A DNA stretch of 64,000 nt. Source: JBCCMQ01 sp039026235. GTDB lineage: Bacteria; Pseudomonadota; Alphaproteobacteria; Rhodobacterales; Rhodobacteraceae. The first letter of the stretch is position 1. Each line of letters begins with the position of its first letter. The stretch covers positions 1 through 64,000 of the forward strand of contig JBCCMQ010000008.1 of the NCBI GenBank assembly GCA_039026235.1, in the 5' to 3' direction. Under the pieces are notes generated by a model that had not been told where the DNA came from, did not search any database, and was given only the letters and a program-made list of their open reading frames with translations. The position numbers and the translations under genes are program-made. Positions 36,121 through 44,856 of this stretch are shown here, in pieces.

Positions 36121-37392
36121 ATGAGACGAACAACAAATAGACGGGCGGTTCTTGGGGGGCTGGCTGCATCGGTAGCTGCCCCGGCAATTCTGCGATCGAC
36201 GCGCGCGTATGCTGCTAACCCTGTTATTCGCGTTGGCTTTGTCACGCCATCGACAGGTCCACTGGCCGGGTTCGGTGAGGCGGACGACTATATTCTCGAA
36301 GGCCTCCGGGCCCATTTCGCGGGCGGTATCGAGAACAATGGCAAGACCTATGACATCGAGATCATAAAGAAGGACAGCCAGTCAAACCCGAACCGCGCGG
36401 CCGAAGTGGCGGCAGAGTTGATCTTGTCCGACGAAGTCGACATCATAACCGCAGCGGCGACGCCGGACACCACGAACCCGGTTGCCGACCAAGCGGAAAT
36501 CAACGAGGTGCCGTGCATCACCACGGACGCGCCGTGGCAGCCCTATTTCTTCGGGCGCGGCGGCAACCCGGCCGAAGGCTTCCGTTACACCTACCACTTC
36601 TTCTGGGGCCTCGAAGATATCATCGCCAATTTCACCGGTCTCTGGAACGGCAGCGGCGTGGCAAAAAAGGTGGGTGGCCTGTTTCCGAACGACGCTGACG
36701 GAAACGCATGGGGTGACGCCGAACTCGGCCTGCCCAAACCACTTGCCGCCCAGGGGTTCGAGCTTACAGACCCCGGCCGCTTTCAACCCCTGTCGGATGA
36801 TTTCTCAAACTACATCAATGCTTTCAAGGAAGCCGGTTGCGAGATCATCACGGGCGTAATGATCCCGCCGGATTTTGGCACCTTCTGGAGCCAGGCGGCA
36901 CAACAGGGCTTCCAGCCCAAGGTTGCGACCATTGGCAAGGCGCTTCTGTTCCCTTCGGCAATTGAAGCGTTGGGGGACCGCGGGATCGGCCTTACGACAG
37001 AAATCTGGTGGTCGCCCAATCATCCGTTTAATTCCTCGCTGACCGGTATTTCGGCGGGCGATCTGTCCGGCGGTTATTCGTCAGCAACCGGGCGCCCGTG
37101 GACGCAGCCAATCGGCTTTAAGCACGCGTTGTTCGAAGTGGTCGCCGATGTTGTCGGTCGGGCCGAGGATCTGGACGATCCCGAGGCGATCACGGATGCG
37201 GTCAAGGCAACCAACATGTCAACGATTGTGGGCGACGTGAACTGGTCAACCGGGCCTGTGGCCAATGTCTCGAAGACACCGCTGGTTTCAGGTCAGTGGC
37301 AGAAATCCGGTAGCGGGGTCGAGCTGGTGATCACCAACAACAGCCACGCACCGCAGATACCCGTGGGCGGTGAAATGATGCTGCTTGGCTAA
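36121..37392 (+). CDS. Branched-chain amino-acid-type ABC substrate-binding protein
   Basis: Periplasmic LivK-like protein, 423 aa. A twin-arginine-like leader (NRRAVLGGLAASVAAPAILRS, partly shown) is followed by the Leu/Ile/Val-binding fold with VGFVTPSTGPLAGFGE. GGGAGGAGAG precedes the ATG. It heads a complete importer (two ATPases and two permeases follow). Proteins of this type in catabolic operons often bind aromatic or organic acids, not amino acids. Confidence 0.88.
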   Translation: MRRTTNRRAVLGGLAASVAAPAILRSTRAYAANPVIRVGFVTPSTGPLAGFGEADDYILEGLRAHFAGGIENNGKTYDIEIIKKDSQSNPNRAAEVAAELILSDEVDIITAAATPDTTNPVADQAEINEVPCITTDAPWQPYFFGRGGNPAEGFRYTYHFFWGLEDIIANFTGLWNGSGVAKKVGGLFPNDADGNAWGDAELGLPKPLAAQGFELTDPGRFQPLSDDFSNYINAFKEAGCEIITGVMIPPDFGTFWSQAAQQGFQPKVATIGKALLFPSAIEALGDRGIGLTTEIWWSPNHPFNSSLTGISAGDLSGGYSSATGRPWTQPIGFKHALFEVVADVVGRAEDLDDPEAITDAVKATNMSTIVGDVNWSTGPVANVSKTPLVSGQWQKSGSGVELVITNNSHAPQIPVGGEMMLLG

Positions 37393-37402
37393 AGGCGTAT
37401 CG

Positions 37403-38131
37403 ATGTCGGCACTGCTTTCGGTCTTGGACCTCAGTAAGTCCTACGGCGCGGTCGTCGTGGCAGATGCCACGACATTTGAGGTGGGCCAGGGCGAAGCACT
37501 GGGGATACTGGGGCCGAACGGTGCCGGCAAAACATCGCTGTTTAACCTGATCACCGGAACGGTCCAACCGGACCGCGGCCGCATCGTGTTTGACGGCGGC
37601 GAAATCACCGGCGCGCCGCCCCACGTACGATGCAAACGGGGCATCTCGCGATCTTATCAGATACCCCGTCCGTTTGGCGGCATGACGGTGTTCGAAAACG
37701 CGCTTGTCGGCGCCACCCAGGGCGCCGGGCTCGGCCATCCGGACGCCGAAGACCACGTGCTTTCGGTGCTCGAGGCCACGGGGCTTCTGGCCAAGGCCAA
37801 TGCGCGGGCCGGATCGCTGACGCTGCTTGAGCGCAAGCGGCTGGAACTGGCGCGGGCACTGGCGGCGCGGCCCAAACTGCTTCTGCTCGATGAAATCGCC
37901 GGGGGGCTGACGGAAGCAGAATGCGTGGCGCTGATTGATACCATCCAGTCAATCCACAAAGCCGGCACGACCATTGTCTGGATCGAACATGTCATCCACG
38001 CGCTGCTGGCCGTGGTCGAGCGGGTGATCGTGATCGATTTCGGCCGTCAGATTGCCGACGGACACCCAAAAGAGGTCATGGAAAGTGCTGAGGTGAAGGA
38101 AATCTACCTTGGGGTCGACCCAGATGTCTGA
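37403..38131 (+). CDS. ABC transporter ATP-binding protein, LivG type
   Basis: ATPase of 242 aa from the ATG of MSALLSV (an in-frame TTG at 37385 would overlap the binding-protein gene). It has Walker A GPNGAGKT, a Q-loop region, a degenerate signature (TLLERKRLELARAL in place of LSGGQ, typical of LivG relatives), Walker B LLLLDEIAGGL, and the switch His in WIEHVIHAL. Energises uptake with the LivF-type partner encoded next. Confidence 0.88.
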   Translation: MSALLSVLDLSKSYGAVVVADATTFEVGQGEALGILGPNGAGKTSLFNLITGTVQPDRGRIVFDGGEITGAPPHVRCKRGISRSYQIPRPFGGMTVFENALVGATQGAGLGHPDAEDHVLSVLEATGLLAKANARAGSLTLLERKRLELARALAARPKLLLLDEIAGGLTEAECVALIDTIQSIHKAGTTIVWIEHVIHALLAVVERVIVIDFGRQIADGHPKEVMESAEVKEIYLGVDPDV

Positions 38132-38834
38132 GCCGCTTTTGTCCCTCACCGCGCTCGATGCACACTACGGTGACTTTCAGGCGCTCTACAGTATCGACAT
38201 GGACATCGCCGCCGGAGAGGTGATTGCAATCATCGGTGCGAACGGTGCCGGCAAGACAACCTTTATGCGGTCAATTTCCGGCCTTCTGTGGAATTCCCCT
38301 GGTCAGATCCGCTACCGCGGCGCGCCAATCGGCGGGCTTAGGGCCGATGAAGTCGCCCATCTGGGCATCGCGCTGGTACCTGAAGGCCGCCAGCTTTTCC
38401 CGTCGCTGACCGTCGAAGAGAACCTTTTGCTGGGTGCCAACGCAAAGCGGTCCGGCATCTGGAGCCTTGGCAAAGTGTATGAGTTTTTCCCTGTTCTGAA
38501 GGAACGCAAAAACCAGCAATCCACATCGCTTTCCGGCGGCCAGCAACAGATGGTGGCGATCGGCAGAGCATTGATGGCCAATCCCGATCTGATCCTGTTC
38601 GACGAAATCTCGCTGGGCCTCGCGCCGGTCATCATCAACGGCATCTATGCGGCTTTGCCAGATATCGTGGGCGAGGGCATGACAGCGATGATCGTGGAAC
38701 AGGACATCACAAAGGCGCTTTCCGTATCGTCGCGCGTGTACTGCTTTCAAGAAGGCAGGATATCGCTGGAGGGGCGCACTGACGCGGTCAGCCGGGATGA
38801 GATCACCGCCGCCTACTTTGGGGTCAACGCATGA
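38124..38834 (+). CDS. ABC transporter ATP-binding protein, LivF type
   Basis: ATPase of 236 aa with Walker A GANGAGKTT, signature LSGGQQQM, Walker B LILFDEISLGLAP and switch-His region replaced by VEQD as in LivF proteins. The ATG overlaps the preceding stop by 8 bp and the stop overlaps the permease start by 4 bp, so the subunits are translationally coupled. Confidence 0.9.
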   Translation: MSEPLLSLTALDAHYGDFQALYSIDMDIAAGEVIAIIGANGAGKTTFMRSISGLLWNSPGQIRYRGAPIGGLRADEVAHLGIALVPEGRQLFPSLTVEENLLLGANAKRSGIWSLGKVYEFFPVLKERKNQQSTSLSGGQQQMVAIGRALMANPDLILFDEISLGLAPVIINGIYAALPDIVGEGMTAMIVEQDITKALSVSSRVYCFQEGRISLEGRTDAVSRDEITAAYFGVNA

Positions 38835-39697
38835 TCGAATGGGTAGGCGCCATCGTCCAGGGCACGCTTCTGGGTGGACTTTATGCACTCTTTGCTGCGG
38901 GGCTGTCGCTGATTTTCGGCGTGATGCGCCTGGTCAACATCGCCCATGGCGATTTGATCGTGCTGGCAGCCTACCTTGGTCTCAGCACGACGATCATGCT
39001 GGGTGTTCATCCGTTTGTCGCACTGTTGCTGGTCATGCCGGTGATGGGCGGGATCGGATACGCGTTGCAGCGCGGCGTCCTGAACCAGACACTGGGGCCC
39101 GATATTCTGCCCCCGCTTCTGGTGACATTTGGCCTATCGGTCATCATCCAGAACGTGCTTTTAGAGATCTTTACGGCCGACCCGCAGAAGCTGAACGGCG
39201 GCGCGATTGAAACCGCCAGCCTTCCCGTCGGCAGCCTCAACTTGGGTGTCCTGCCACTGGTAACATTCGGGATTGCCGTCGTGGTTATCGCGGGTCTGCA
39301 ATGGATCTTTTATCGCACGCCCCTAGGGCGCGGGTTTCGAGCCGTATCGGACAATCAGGAAATCGCCCAGCTCATGGGCCTGAACAAGGCCCATGTCTTT
39401 GGTCTGGCCATGGCACTTGCCCTGGCCGTCACCGCCATTGCGGGGATTCTTCTGGGCATGCGCACCAGTTTCGATCCTGCCATTGGAGGTGGGCGGCTGA
39501 TCTTCGGTTTCGAAGCCGTGATCATAGGCGGGTTGGGCAATCTTTGGGGCACCCTCGCAGGCGGGGTGATACTGGGTGTGGCGCAGACAATTGGCGCCAA
39601 GATTGACCCGGGGCTGCAGCTTCTGGCCGGACACCTGGCGTTCCTGATTGTGCTTGCCGTGCGCCCAAACGGCCTTTTTCCGAGGGTTGAGCATTGA
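38831..39697 (+). CDS. ABC transporter permease, LivH type
   Basis: Integral membrane subunit of 288 aa with about eight hydrophobic segments. LivH features include GLYALFAAGLSLIFGVMRLVN at the N-terminus (first 20 residues of the motif shown in part) and the C-terminal GGLGNLWGTLAGG loop that docks to the ATPase. Overlaps both neighbours. Confidence 0.9.
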   Translation: MIEWVGAIVQGTLLGGLYALFAAGLSLIFGVMRLVNIAHGDLIVLAAYLGLSTTIMLGVHPFVALLLVMPVMGGIGYALQRGVLNQTLGPDILPPLLVTFGLSVIIQNVLLEIFTADPQKLNGGAIETASLPVGSLNLGVLPLVTFGIAVVVIAGLQWIFYRTPLGRGFRAVSDNQEIAQLMGLNKAHVFGLAMALALAVTAIAGILLGMRTSFDPAIGGGRLIFGFEAVIIGGLGNLWGTLAGGVILGVAQTIGAKIDPGLQLLAGHLAFLIVLAVRPNGLFPRVEH

Positions 39698-40716
39698 CCG
39701 CGCCGGCCGTCACCAGATCGACACCGGCGTCCCGCACTGCCGGTATCATTGCGCTTCTCGCGCTGCTTCTGCTCGCGGCGGCGCCCTGGTGGGCCGGGCG
39801 GGCCGACCTGCGCCTTCTTGGCGAGTTGTACCTGTATCTGTCGCTGGCTTTCCTGTGGAACCTGATGGCCGGATACGCCGGTCTGGTGTCGGTTGGCCAG
39901 CAGGCCTTTGTTGGGTTTGGCGGCTATATGCTGTTCGCGCTGACCATTTTCGGCGGCCTGCACCCAATCGCAGCCATCCTTGTCGGCGGGGCGCTTGCGG
40001 CGGTCCTGTCAGTCCCGATTGCAACGCTGATCTTTCGTCTGAAGGGTGCCTATTTCGCGATCGGCACTTGGGTCGTTGCCGAGGTGTTTCGACTGAGCTT
40101 TGCGCAGGTGCAGGCCATGGGCGGCGGCTCTGGCATCTCCCTTCCTGTGGATATCGTGCGGTCCCTTGCGTCGTCGCGTTCCGGGCGCGAGGCACTGAGC
40201 TACTGGCTGGCGCTTGGGTCCGCCCTGGCGGTTGTGATTGCGGTCTACCTTTTCCTGCGCTCGCGGCGTGGTCTGGCACTAACGGCAATCCGTGACAGCG
40301 AGGTCGCGGCCTCGGGCCTTGGCATAGACATCTGGCGGACCAAGCTTGAGGTCTATGTGGTGACATCCGCGTTTACGGCCATCATCGGCGGTCTGATTTT
40401 TCTTCAGAAACTGCGCATTTCTCCTGATGCGGCCTTCTCGGTCAACGACTGGACGGCTTTTGTCATCTTCATCGTCGTCATCGGCGGAATCGGCACGCTT
40501 GAGGGCCCAATTATCGGCACGTTGTTGTTCTTCGCATTGCGGGAAACGCTGGCGGATTTCGGCACCACATATCTTCTGGTTCTGGGGTTGGTGGCGATTG
40601 TCGTGATGCTGAAGGCACCAAAGGGGGTCTGGGGTCTGATCCGCGAACGCTTTGATCTTGAGCTGTTCCCATTGAGCTACCGTGTTCGCCTGCCGAAAGA
40701 CCGGAAAGACACCTGA
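39694..40716 (+). CDS. ABC transporter permease, LivM type
   Basis: Membrane subunit of 340 aa with about nine hydrophobic segments. LivM features: YAGLVSVGQQAFVGFGGY, the EAA-like RDSEVAASGLGID loop, and GGIGTLEGPIIG. The start is TTG within TTGA overlapping the livH-like stop; no ATG suits the family N-terminus better. Completes the importer. Confidence 0.88.
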   Translation: MTAPAVTRSTPASRTAGIIALLALLLLAAAPWWAGRADLRLLGELYLYLSLAFLWNLMAGYAGLVSVGQQAFVGFGGYMLFALTIFGGLHPIAAILVGGALAAVLSVPIATLIFRLKGAYFAIGTWVVAEVFRLSFAQVQAMGGGSGISLPVDIVRSLASSRSGREALSYWLALGSALAVVIAVYLFLRSRRGLALTAIRDSEVAASGLGIDIWRTKLEVYVVTSAFTAIIGGLIFLQKLRISPDAAFSVNDWTAFVIFIVVIGGIGTLEGPIIGTLLFFALRETLADFGTTYLLVLGLVAIVVMLKAPKGVWGLIRERFDLELFPLSYRVRLPKDRKDT

Positions 40717-40718
40717 TA

Positions 40719-41651
40719 ATGGCACGCCAAAAGAAGACGATCATCACCTGTGCCGTGACGGGCGCGATCCACACACCGACCATGTCGGACGCCTTGCCCT
40801 TCACCTATGACGACATCGCAGCCCAGGCGGTCGAAGCGGCAGAGGCGGGCGCATCTATCCTGCATCTGCACGCCCGCAACCCCGAAAACGGGGCGCCATC
40901 GGTGAATCCCGAGGACTTCAGCCCATTTCTCGGCCGCATCAAGCAGGCCAGCGACGCGGTGGTCAACATCTCGACCGGCGGATCGCTTTCCCTGTCAATC
41001 CAGGACCGGATCAAACCGGCCATGACGTTCAGCCCAGAGATGTGTTCGATGAACATGGGCTCGATGAATTTCTCGTTTCATCCCCTTGCCGGAAAATACG
41101 ACAGTTGGAAGTTCGACTGGGAGAAAGACTATGTGGCGGGCTCTGACGGCAACATCTTTCGGAACACGTTCCGAGACATCAAGGAAGCGGCCGACACGCT
41201 TGCGCCGCACGGCATCAAGTTCGAACACGAATGCTACGACGTTGGCCACCTCTATAACCTTAAGTTTTGCATGGATATTGGACTCTTCAAGGCGCCGGTC
41301 TTCATCCAGTTCATCTTTGGCATCCTTGGCGGTATCGGACCCGAAGTGGACAATCTGATTTTCATGAAGCGCACGGCGGATCGCCTGTTCGGCGACAGCT
41401 ATCGCTGGTCGGTTCTGGGCGCAGGCGGCGCGCAGATGCCGCTGGCCACGACGGCCAGCCAGATGGGCGGCAACGTGCGGGTCGGGCTTGAGGACAGCCT
41501 TTTCATTTCCCGGGGAAAACTAGCGGAATCGAACGCCGCCCAAGTGGCCAAGATCCGGCGCATAGTTGAAGACCTCGGCACATCTGTTGCAACACCGGAC
41601 GAAGCGCGCGAGATCCTTGATCTCAAGGGCGGTGACCGCGTTTCCTTTTAG
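40719..41651 (+). CDS. Beta-keto acid cleavage enzyme (BKACE/Kce family)
   Basis: TIM-barrel zinc enzyme, 310 aa, of the 3-keto-5-aminohexanoate cleavage family. It condenses a beta-keto acid with acetyl-CoA and releases acetoacetate plus a new acyl-CoA. The metal motif HLHARNP lies near residues 48-54, with STGG near residue 86 and EHECYDVGHL near 169. It follows the permease gene by 2 bp, so it is co-transcribed with the importer. With the upstream dehydrogenases it forms a plausible terminal carbon-cleavage step; keto acid unknown. Confidence 0.9.
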   Translation: MARQKKTIITCAVTGAIHTPTMSDALPFTYDDIAAQAVEAAEAGASILHLHARNPENGAPSVNPEDFSPFLGRIKQASDAVVNISTGGSLSLSIQDRIKPAMTFSPEMCSMNMGSMNFSFHPLAGKYDSWKFDWEKDYVAGSDGNIFRNTFRDIKEAADTLAPHGIKFEHECYDVGHLYNLKFCMDIGLFKAPVFIQFIFGILGGIGPEVDNLIFMKRTADRLFGDSYRWSVLGAGGAQMPLATTASQMGGNVRVGLEDSLFISRGKLAESNAAQVAKIRRIVEDLGTSVATPDEAREILDLKGGDRVSF

Positions 41652-41724
41652 CGGCTTCGCGGAAACCCATTTCCAACACAAGACTCCGGTTGAACGCTCA
41701 GGGTAGATTTGTCATCGCTTGCAT

Positions 41725-41756
41725 TTGTGTACATCTTGTGTACATTTTGTGTGCCA
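41725..41756 (+). promoter_or_regulatory. 11-bp-phased direct repeats upstream of GntR gene
   Basis: TTGTGTACAT occurs at 41725-41734 and 41736-41745, with a degenerate third copy TTGTGTGCCA at 41747-41756. The 11-bp period places the copies on one face of the helix. They lie 17-48 bp upstream of the regulator's start, so autoregulation is likely. Confidence 0.45.
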
Positions 41757-41772
41757 TACAATTGAGGCACCG

Positions 41773-42471
41773 ATGAGTTCTAAGGAAAACTGTTTTCGGG
41801 ATTTGCAGCAAAGGATCCTGACCACGGAATTGGAACCCGGCAGCGGGTTGGACGAAGTGTCCCTTTCTGAAAGCTACCGGATCTCACGCACGCCGCTTCG
41901 CGAGGTTCTGCAAAGATTGGCGGGTGAGGGTTACGTCGAAATCGAATCCAACCGCGGCGCGAAAGTTGCCTCGATGAATGTCGCGGCGATGCGGACCTTT
42001 TTTCAGACCGCGCCGATGATATATGCCAACATCTCGCGTCAGGCGGCCGAAAACCGCAAACGCCATCAACTTGATAACCTGGGCGATATTCAGCGCGGTT
42101 TTCTGGATGCCATCGCCAAAGACGACGTGTCGGGCGCCGCGCTCTGCAACCACACGTTCCATGCCATCATCGGACAGATGGCACACAATCCCTATCTCAT
42201 GGCCTGCCTCGACCGGTTGCTGATCGATCACACGCGGCTGGGACACACGTTTTACCGCCCCGCCGCACCGGCAGATCGGACCCTCATTCGGAATGCGGCC
42301 GACCAGCATGATGCAATGATTTCGGCCATCGAAGCGCAGGATGCCGATCTTTCCGTCGACCTCGCGCTTCAGCACTGGGATCTGTCCAGGGACCGGATAG
42401 AGCGGTTTGTCCGGCCGGACCCTTTGCCCGTTGATCTGCCGTCGTTGAAAGAGAGGCACCATGCGGTTTGA
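41773..42471 (+). CDS. GntR-family (FCD) transcriptional regulator
   Basis: Regulator of 232 aa from the ATG of MSSKENC. The N-terminal winged HTH (about 5-65; LSESYRISRTPLREVLQRL) is followed by an all-helical FCD effector domain (about 80-215) with metal-type His residues in HTFHAIIG and DQHDAMISAI. It is first in a + strand operon with a lyase, an aldehyde dehydrogenase, an MttB homologue and perhaps a flavin oxidase. The stop overlaps the lyase start by 11 bp. Confidence 0.87.
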   Translation: MSSKENCFRDLQQRILTTELEPGSGLDEVSLSESYRISRTPLREVLQRLAGEGYVEIESNRGAKVASMNVAAMRTFFQTAPMIYANISRQAAENRKRHQLDNLGDIQRGFLDAIAKDDVSGAALCNHTFHAIIGQMAHNPYLMACLDRLLIDHTRLGHTFYRPAAPADRTLIRNAADQHDAMISAIEAQDADLSVDLALQHWDLSRDRIERFVRPDPLPVDLPSLKERHHAV

Positions 42472-43369
42472 AGGTATCTACACGCCGATCGTGACACCCT
42501 ATCACGCGGATTCCACCCTGAACGCCGAGGTTCTTGCCGAAACGGTCGAATTTCTGATCGCGGCCGGTGTCCACGGCATCATCGTGGCGGGCACGACCGG
42601 CGAATACTATGCCCAGTCGGCGGACGAACGGATCGACCTGATGTCGCGGATCAGGAAACTGATCGGGAACCGGTTGCCGATGATCGTCGGAACAGGTGCC
42701 ATGCGCACCGAAGACAGCATTGTCTTTGCGAAGGCGGCGAAAGAGGCAGGTGCCGACGCCTTGATGATCGCCACACCGCCATACGCCTATCCGACCGGGC
42801 GCGAGATTGCGTTGCACGCCCTTGCAGTCGATCGCGCGGCAAACCTGCCGGTTATTCTGTACAATTACCCCGGGCGGATGAGCGTGAACATGGACGAAGA
42901 GTGTCTGGACCGCCTGGGCCGCTCTCCCAACTTCTGTGCCATCAAGGAAAGCTCAGGCGACCCGAACCGGCTGCACATGCTGGCGCGCGACTATCCCCAT
43001 ATCGCGCTCAGTTGCGGCATGGACGATCAGGCGCTGGAGTTCTTCGCCTGGGGAGCCCGCAGCTGGGTGTGCGCGGCTTCGAACTTTGCACCAGAGGCGC
43101 ATTTGGCGCTTTACCGGGCCTGCGCGGTTGATGGTGATTTCAAGCGTGGCCGGGCGATCATGTCGGCGATGTTACCCCTGATGCAGGTTCTGGAGCAGGG
43201 CGGCGCCTTCATCCAGTCGGTCAAGCATGGGCTGACCATGCGCGGCATCACCGCCGGTCCACCGCGCCGTCCGCTGCAGCCGCTGAACAAAGATCAGAAA
43301 CGGACCCTTGAAGAGGTGATCCGCACCATGAACACGGCCATTGCGGCGATTGAAAAAGGTGAGGCATGA
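42461..43369 (+). CDS. Dihydrodipicolinate synthase-family lyase/deaminase
   Basis: Class I aldolase-fold enzyme, 302 aa. GTTGE (44-48), Tyr134 in LYNYPGR and the Schiff-base Lys162 in IKESSGD are all intact. It is not the biosynthetic DapA, given its catabolic neighbours. Relatives in such operons include 2-keto-3-deoxy acid dehydratases/aldolases and the hydroxyproline-pathway pyrroline-4-hydroxy-2-carboxylate deaminase. Its product would be a semialdehyde or keto acid for the aldehyde dehydrogenase encoded next. Confidence 0.87.
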   Translation: MRFEGIYTPIVTPYHADSTLNAEVLAETVEFLIAAGVHGIIVAGTTGEYYAQSADERIDLMSRIRKLIGNRLPMIVGTGAMRTEDSIVFAKAAKEAGADALMIATPPYAYPTGREIALHALAVDRAANLPVILYNYPGRMSVNMDEECLDRLGRSPNFCAIKESSGDPNRLHMLARDYPHIALSCGMDDQALEFFAWGARSWVCAASNFAPEAHLALYRACAVDGDFKRGRAIMSAMLPLMQVLEQGGAFIQSVKHGLTMRGITAGPPRRPLQPLNKDQKRTLEEVIRTMNTAIAAIEKGEA

Positions 43370-44856
43370 GCGATCTTCTGACCCGTGCGGAATACGCCGC
43401 AATCGCAACCGACATTGATCTTCCGGCCGCGCCGTTTATTGACGGCAAGTTTCGTGCCGGTCGGGGGGCTGCGCTGCCGGTTCTGAACCCGGCCACCGGA
43501 GTTCCCCTGACCACAATCGCCGCCGCCGACGTGTCCGATGTTGACCTTGCCGTCCAAAAGGCGCGCGAGGCCTTTGATCAAGGTGCCTGGGCGCGCGCGC
43601 ACCCGTCGGAACGCAAGGACGTGCTGATCCGGCTTTGCAAACTTATGACGCGGCGGCGGCGCGAACTGGCGGTCATGGAAAGCCTGGATAGCGGCAAGCC
43701 GATCCGTGACTGCGAGCTGATCGATGTGCCCGAGGCCATCCACTGCATCAAGTGGCACGCCGAGGCGGCGGACAAGATCTATGATCAGACGTCGCCCGGC
43801 GGGGATGACGCAATTGCGATGGTGGTCCGCGAACCCGTCGGCGTGGTTGGCGCGGTTCTGCCGTGGAATTTCCCGTTGCTGATGCTCGCCTGGAAAATAG
43901 GGCCGGCTCTGGCGGCCGGTTGCTCGGTGATCGTGAAGCCAGCCGAACAGACCTGTCTTACCGCGCTTCGCATGGCCGAGGTCGCGCATATGGCCGGGGT
44001 GCCGCGCGGGGTCTTCCAGGTCCTGCCCGGAGACGGTCCATCGGTGGGCGAACCCATGGGCCGGCATATGGGTATCGATATGATCTCATTCACCGGCTCG
44101 ACCGAAACCGGGCGACGCTTCTTGCGCTACGCCGCGGACAGCAACCTCAAAAACGTGGTTCTTGAATGCGGCGGCAAGAACCCGGCCATCGTTTTCGATG
44201 ACGCCGAAAACCTCGATCATGTGGCGGAACATATCGTCAACGGCGCGTTTTGGAATATGGGCGAAAACTGCTCGGCCGTCTCACGCCTGATTGTACATCG
44301 GGACGTCAAAGCACCGCTGCTGGAACGCATCGCCGCCCGCCTGCGCGACTGGAAAACCGGTGATCCACTGGATCCTGCCACGCATCTTGGCGCCCTGATC
44401 GACGCGGAACATGTCAAGAAGGTGGGCGGTTACCTTGGGGGCGACGCTCTTTTCGGCGGGACAGCCGAAGGTGTATTTGTGCCGCCCACGGTCTACGAGA
44501 CCTCTTCGACGGACAAGCGCGCACGCGAAGAGATTTTTGGGCCGATCCTCAGCGTTATCGAAGTGGCGTCGGCTGATGAGGCAATCGCTTTGGCAAACGA
44601 CACGGACTTTGGGCTGACGGCCAGCCTGTTCACCGGCGGCGCGCGGCGGGCCATACGCGCGGCCCGCGATCTGCGGGCAGGCACGGTGACGGTTAACTGC
44701 TACGGTGAAGGCGATCTGACGACACCCTTCGGCGGCTGGAAGCAATCGGGGTTCGGCGGGCGCGATAACGGCGTTCACGCCCATGATCAGTACACCGAGT
44801 TGAAAACCATCTGGATCGACCTGACGGATTCGAAGGACGGAGACAACGTGGCATGA
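43366..44856 (+). CDS. Aldehyde dehydrogenase, PuuC-like
   Basis: NAD(P)-dependent aldehyde dehydrogenase of 496 aa with Glu267 in LECGGKNP and the nucleophile Cys302 in GENCSA. The stretches SLDSGKPIRDCE and NCYGEGDLTTPFGGWKQSG are close to PuuC/aminoaldehyde dehydrogenases, which oxidise omega-amino aldehydes. The start overlaps the lyase stop by 4 bp and the stop overlaps the MttB-like gene by 4 bp. Confidence 0.9.
   Translation: MSDLLTRAEYAAIATDIDLPAAPFIDGKFRAGRGAALPVLNPATGVPLTTIAAADVSDVDLAVQKAREAFDQGAWARAHPSERKDVLIRLCKLMTRRRRELAVMESLDSGKPIRDCELIDVPEAIHCIKWHAEAADKIYDQTSPGGDDAIAMVVREPVGVVGAVLPWNFPLLMLAWKIGPALAAGCSVIVKPAEQTCLTALRMAEVAHMAGVPRGVFQVLPGDGPSVGEPMGRHMGIDMISFTGSTETGRRFLRYAADSNLKNVVLECGGKNPAIVFDDAENLDHVAEHIVNGAFWNMGENCSAVSRLIVHRDVKAPLLERIAARLRDWKTGDPLDPATHLGALIDAEHVKKVGGYLGGDALFGGTAEGVFVPPTVYETSSTDKRAREEIFGPILSVIEVASADEAIALANDTDFGLTASLFTGGARRAIRAARDLRAGTVTVNCYGEGDLTTPFGGWKQSGFGGRDNGVHAHDQYTELKTIWIDLTDSKDGDNVA

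Noticed and set aside
35170..41651. Carnitine degradation (carnitine dehydrogenase plus dehydrocarnitine-cleaving BKACE)
   Set aside because: Both families fit, but the flavin hydroxylase, cyclase hydrolase and cupin in the same operon have no place in that pathway, and the importer is Liv-type rather than a betaine/carnitine type. Kept only as an alternative.
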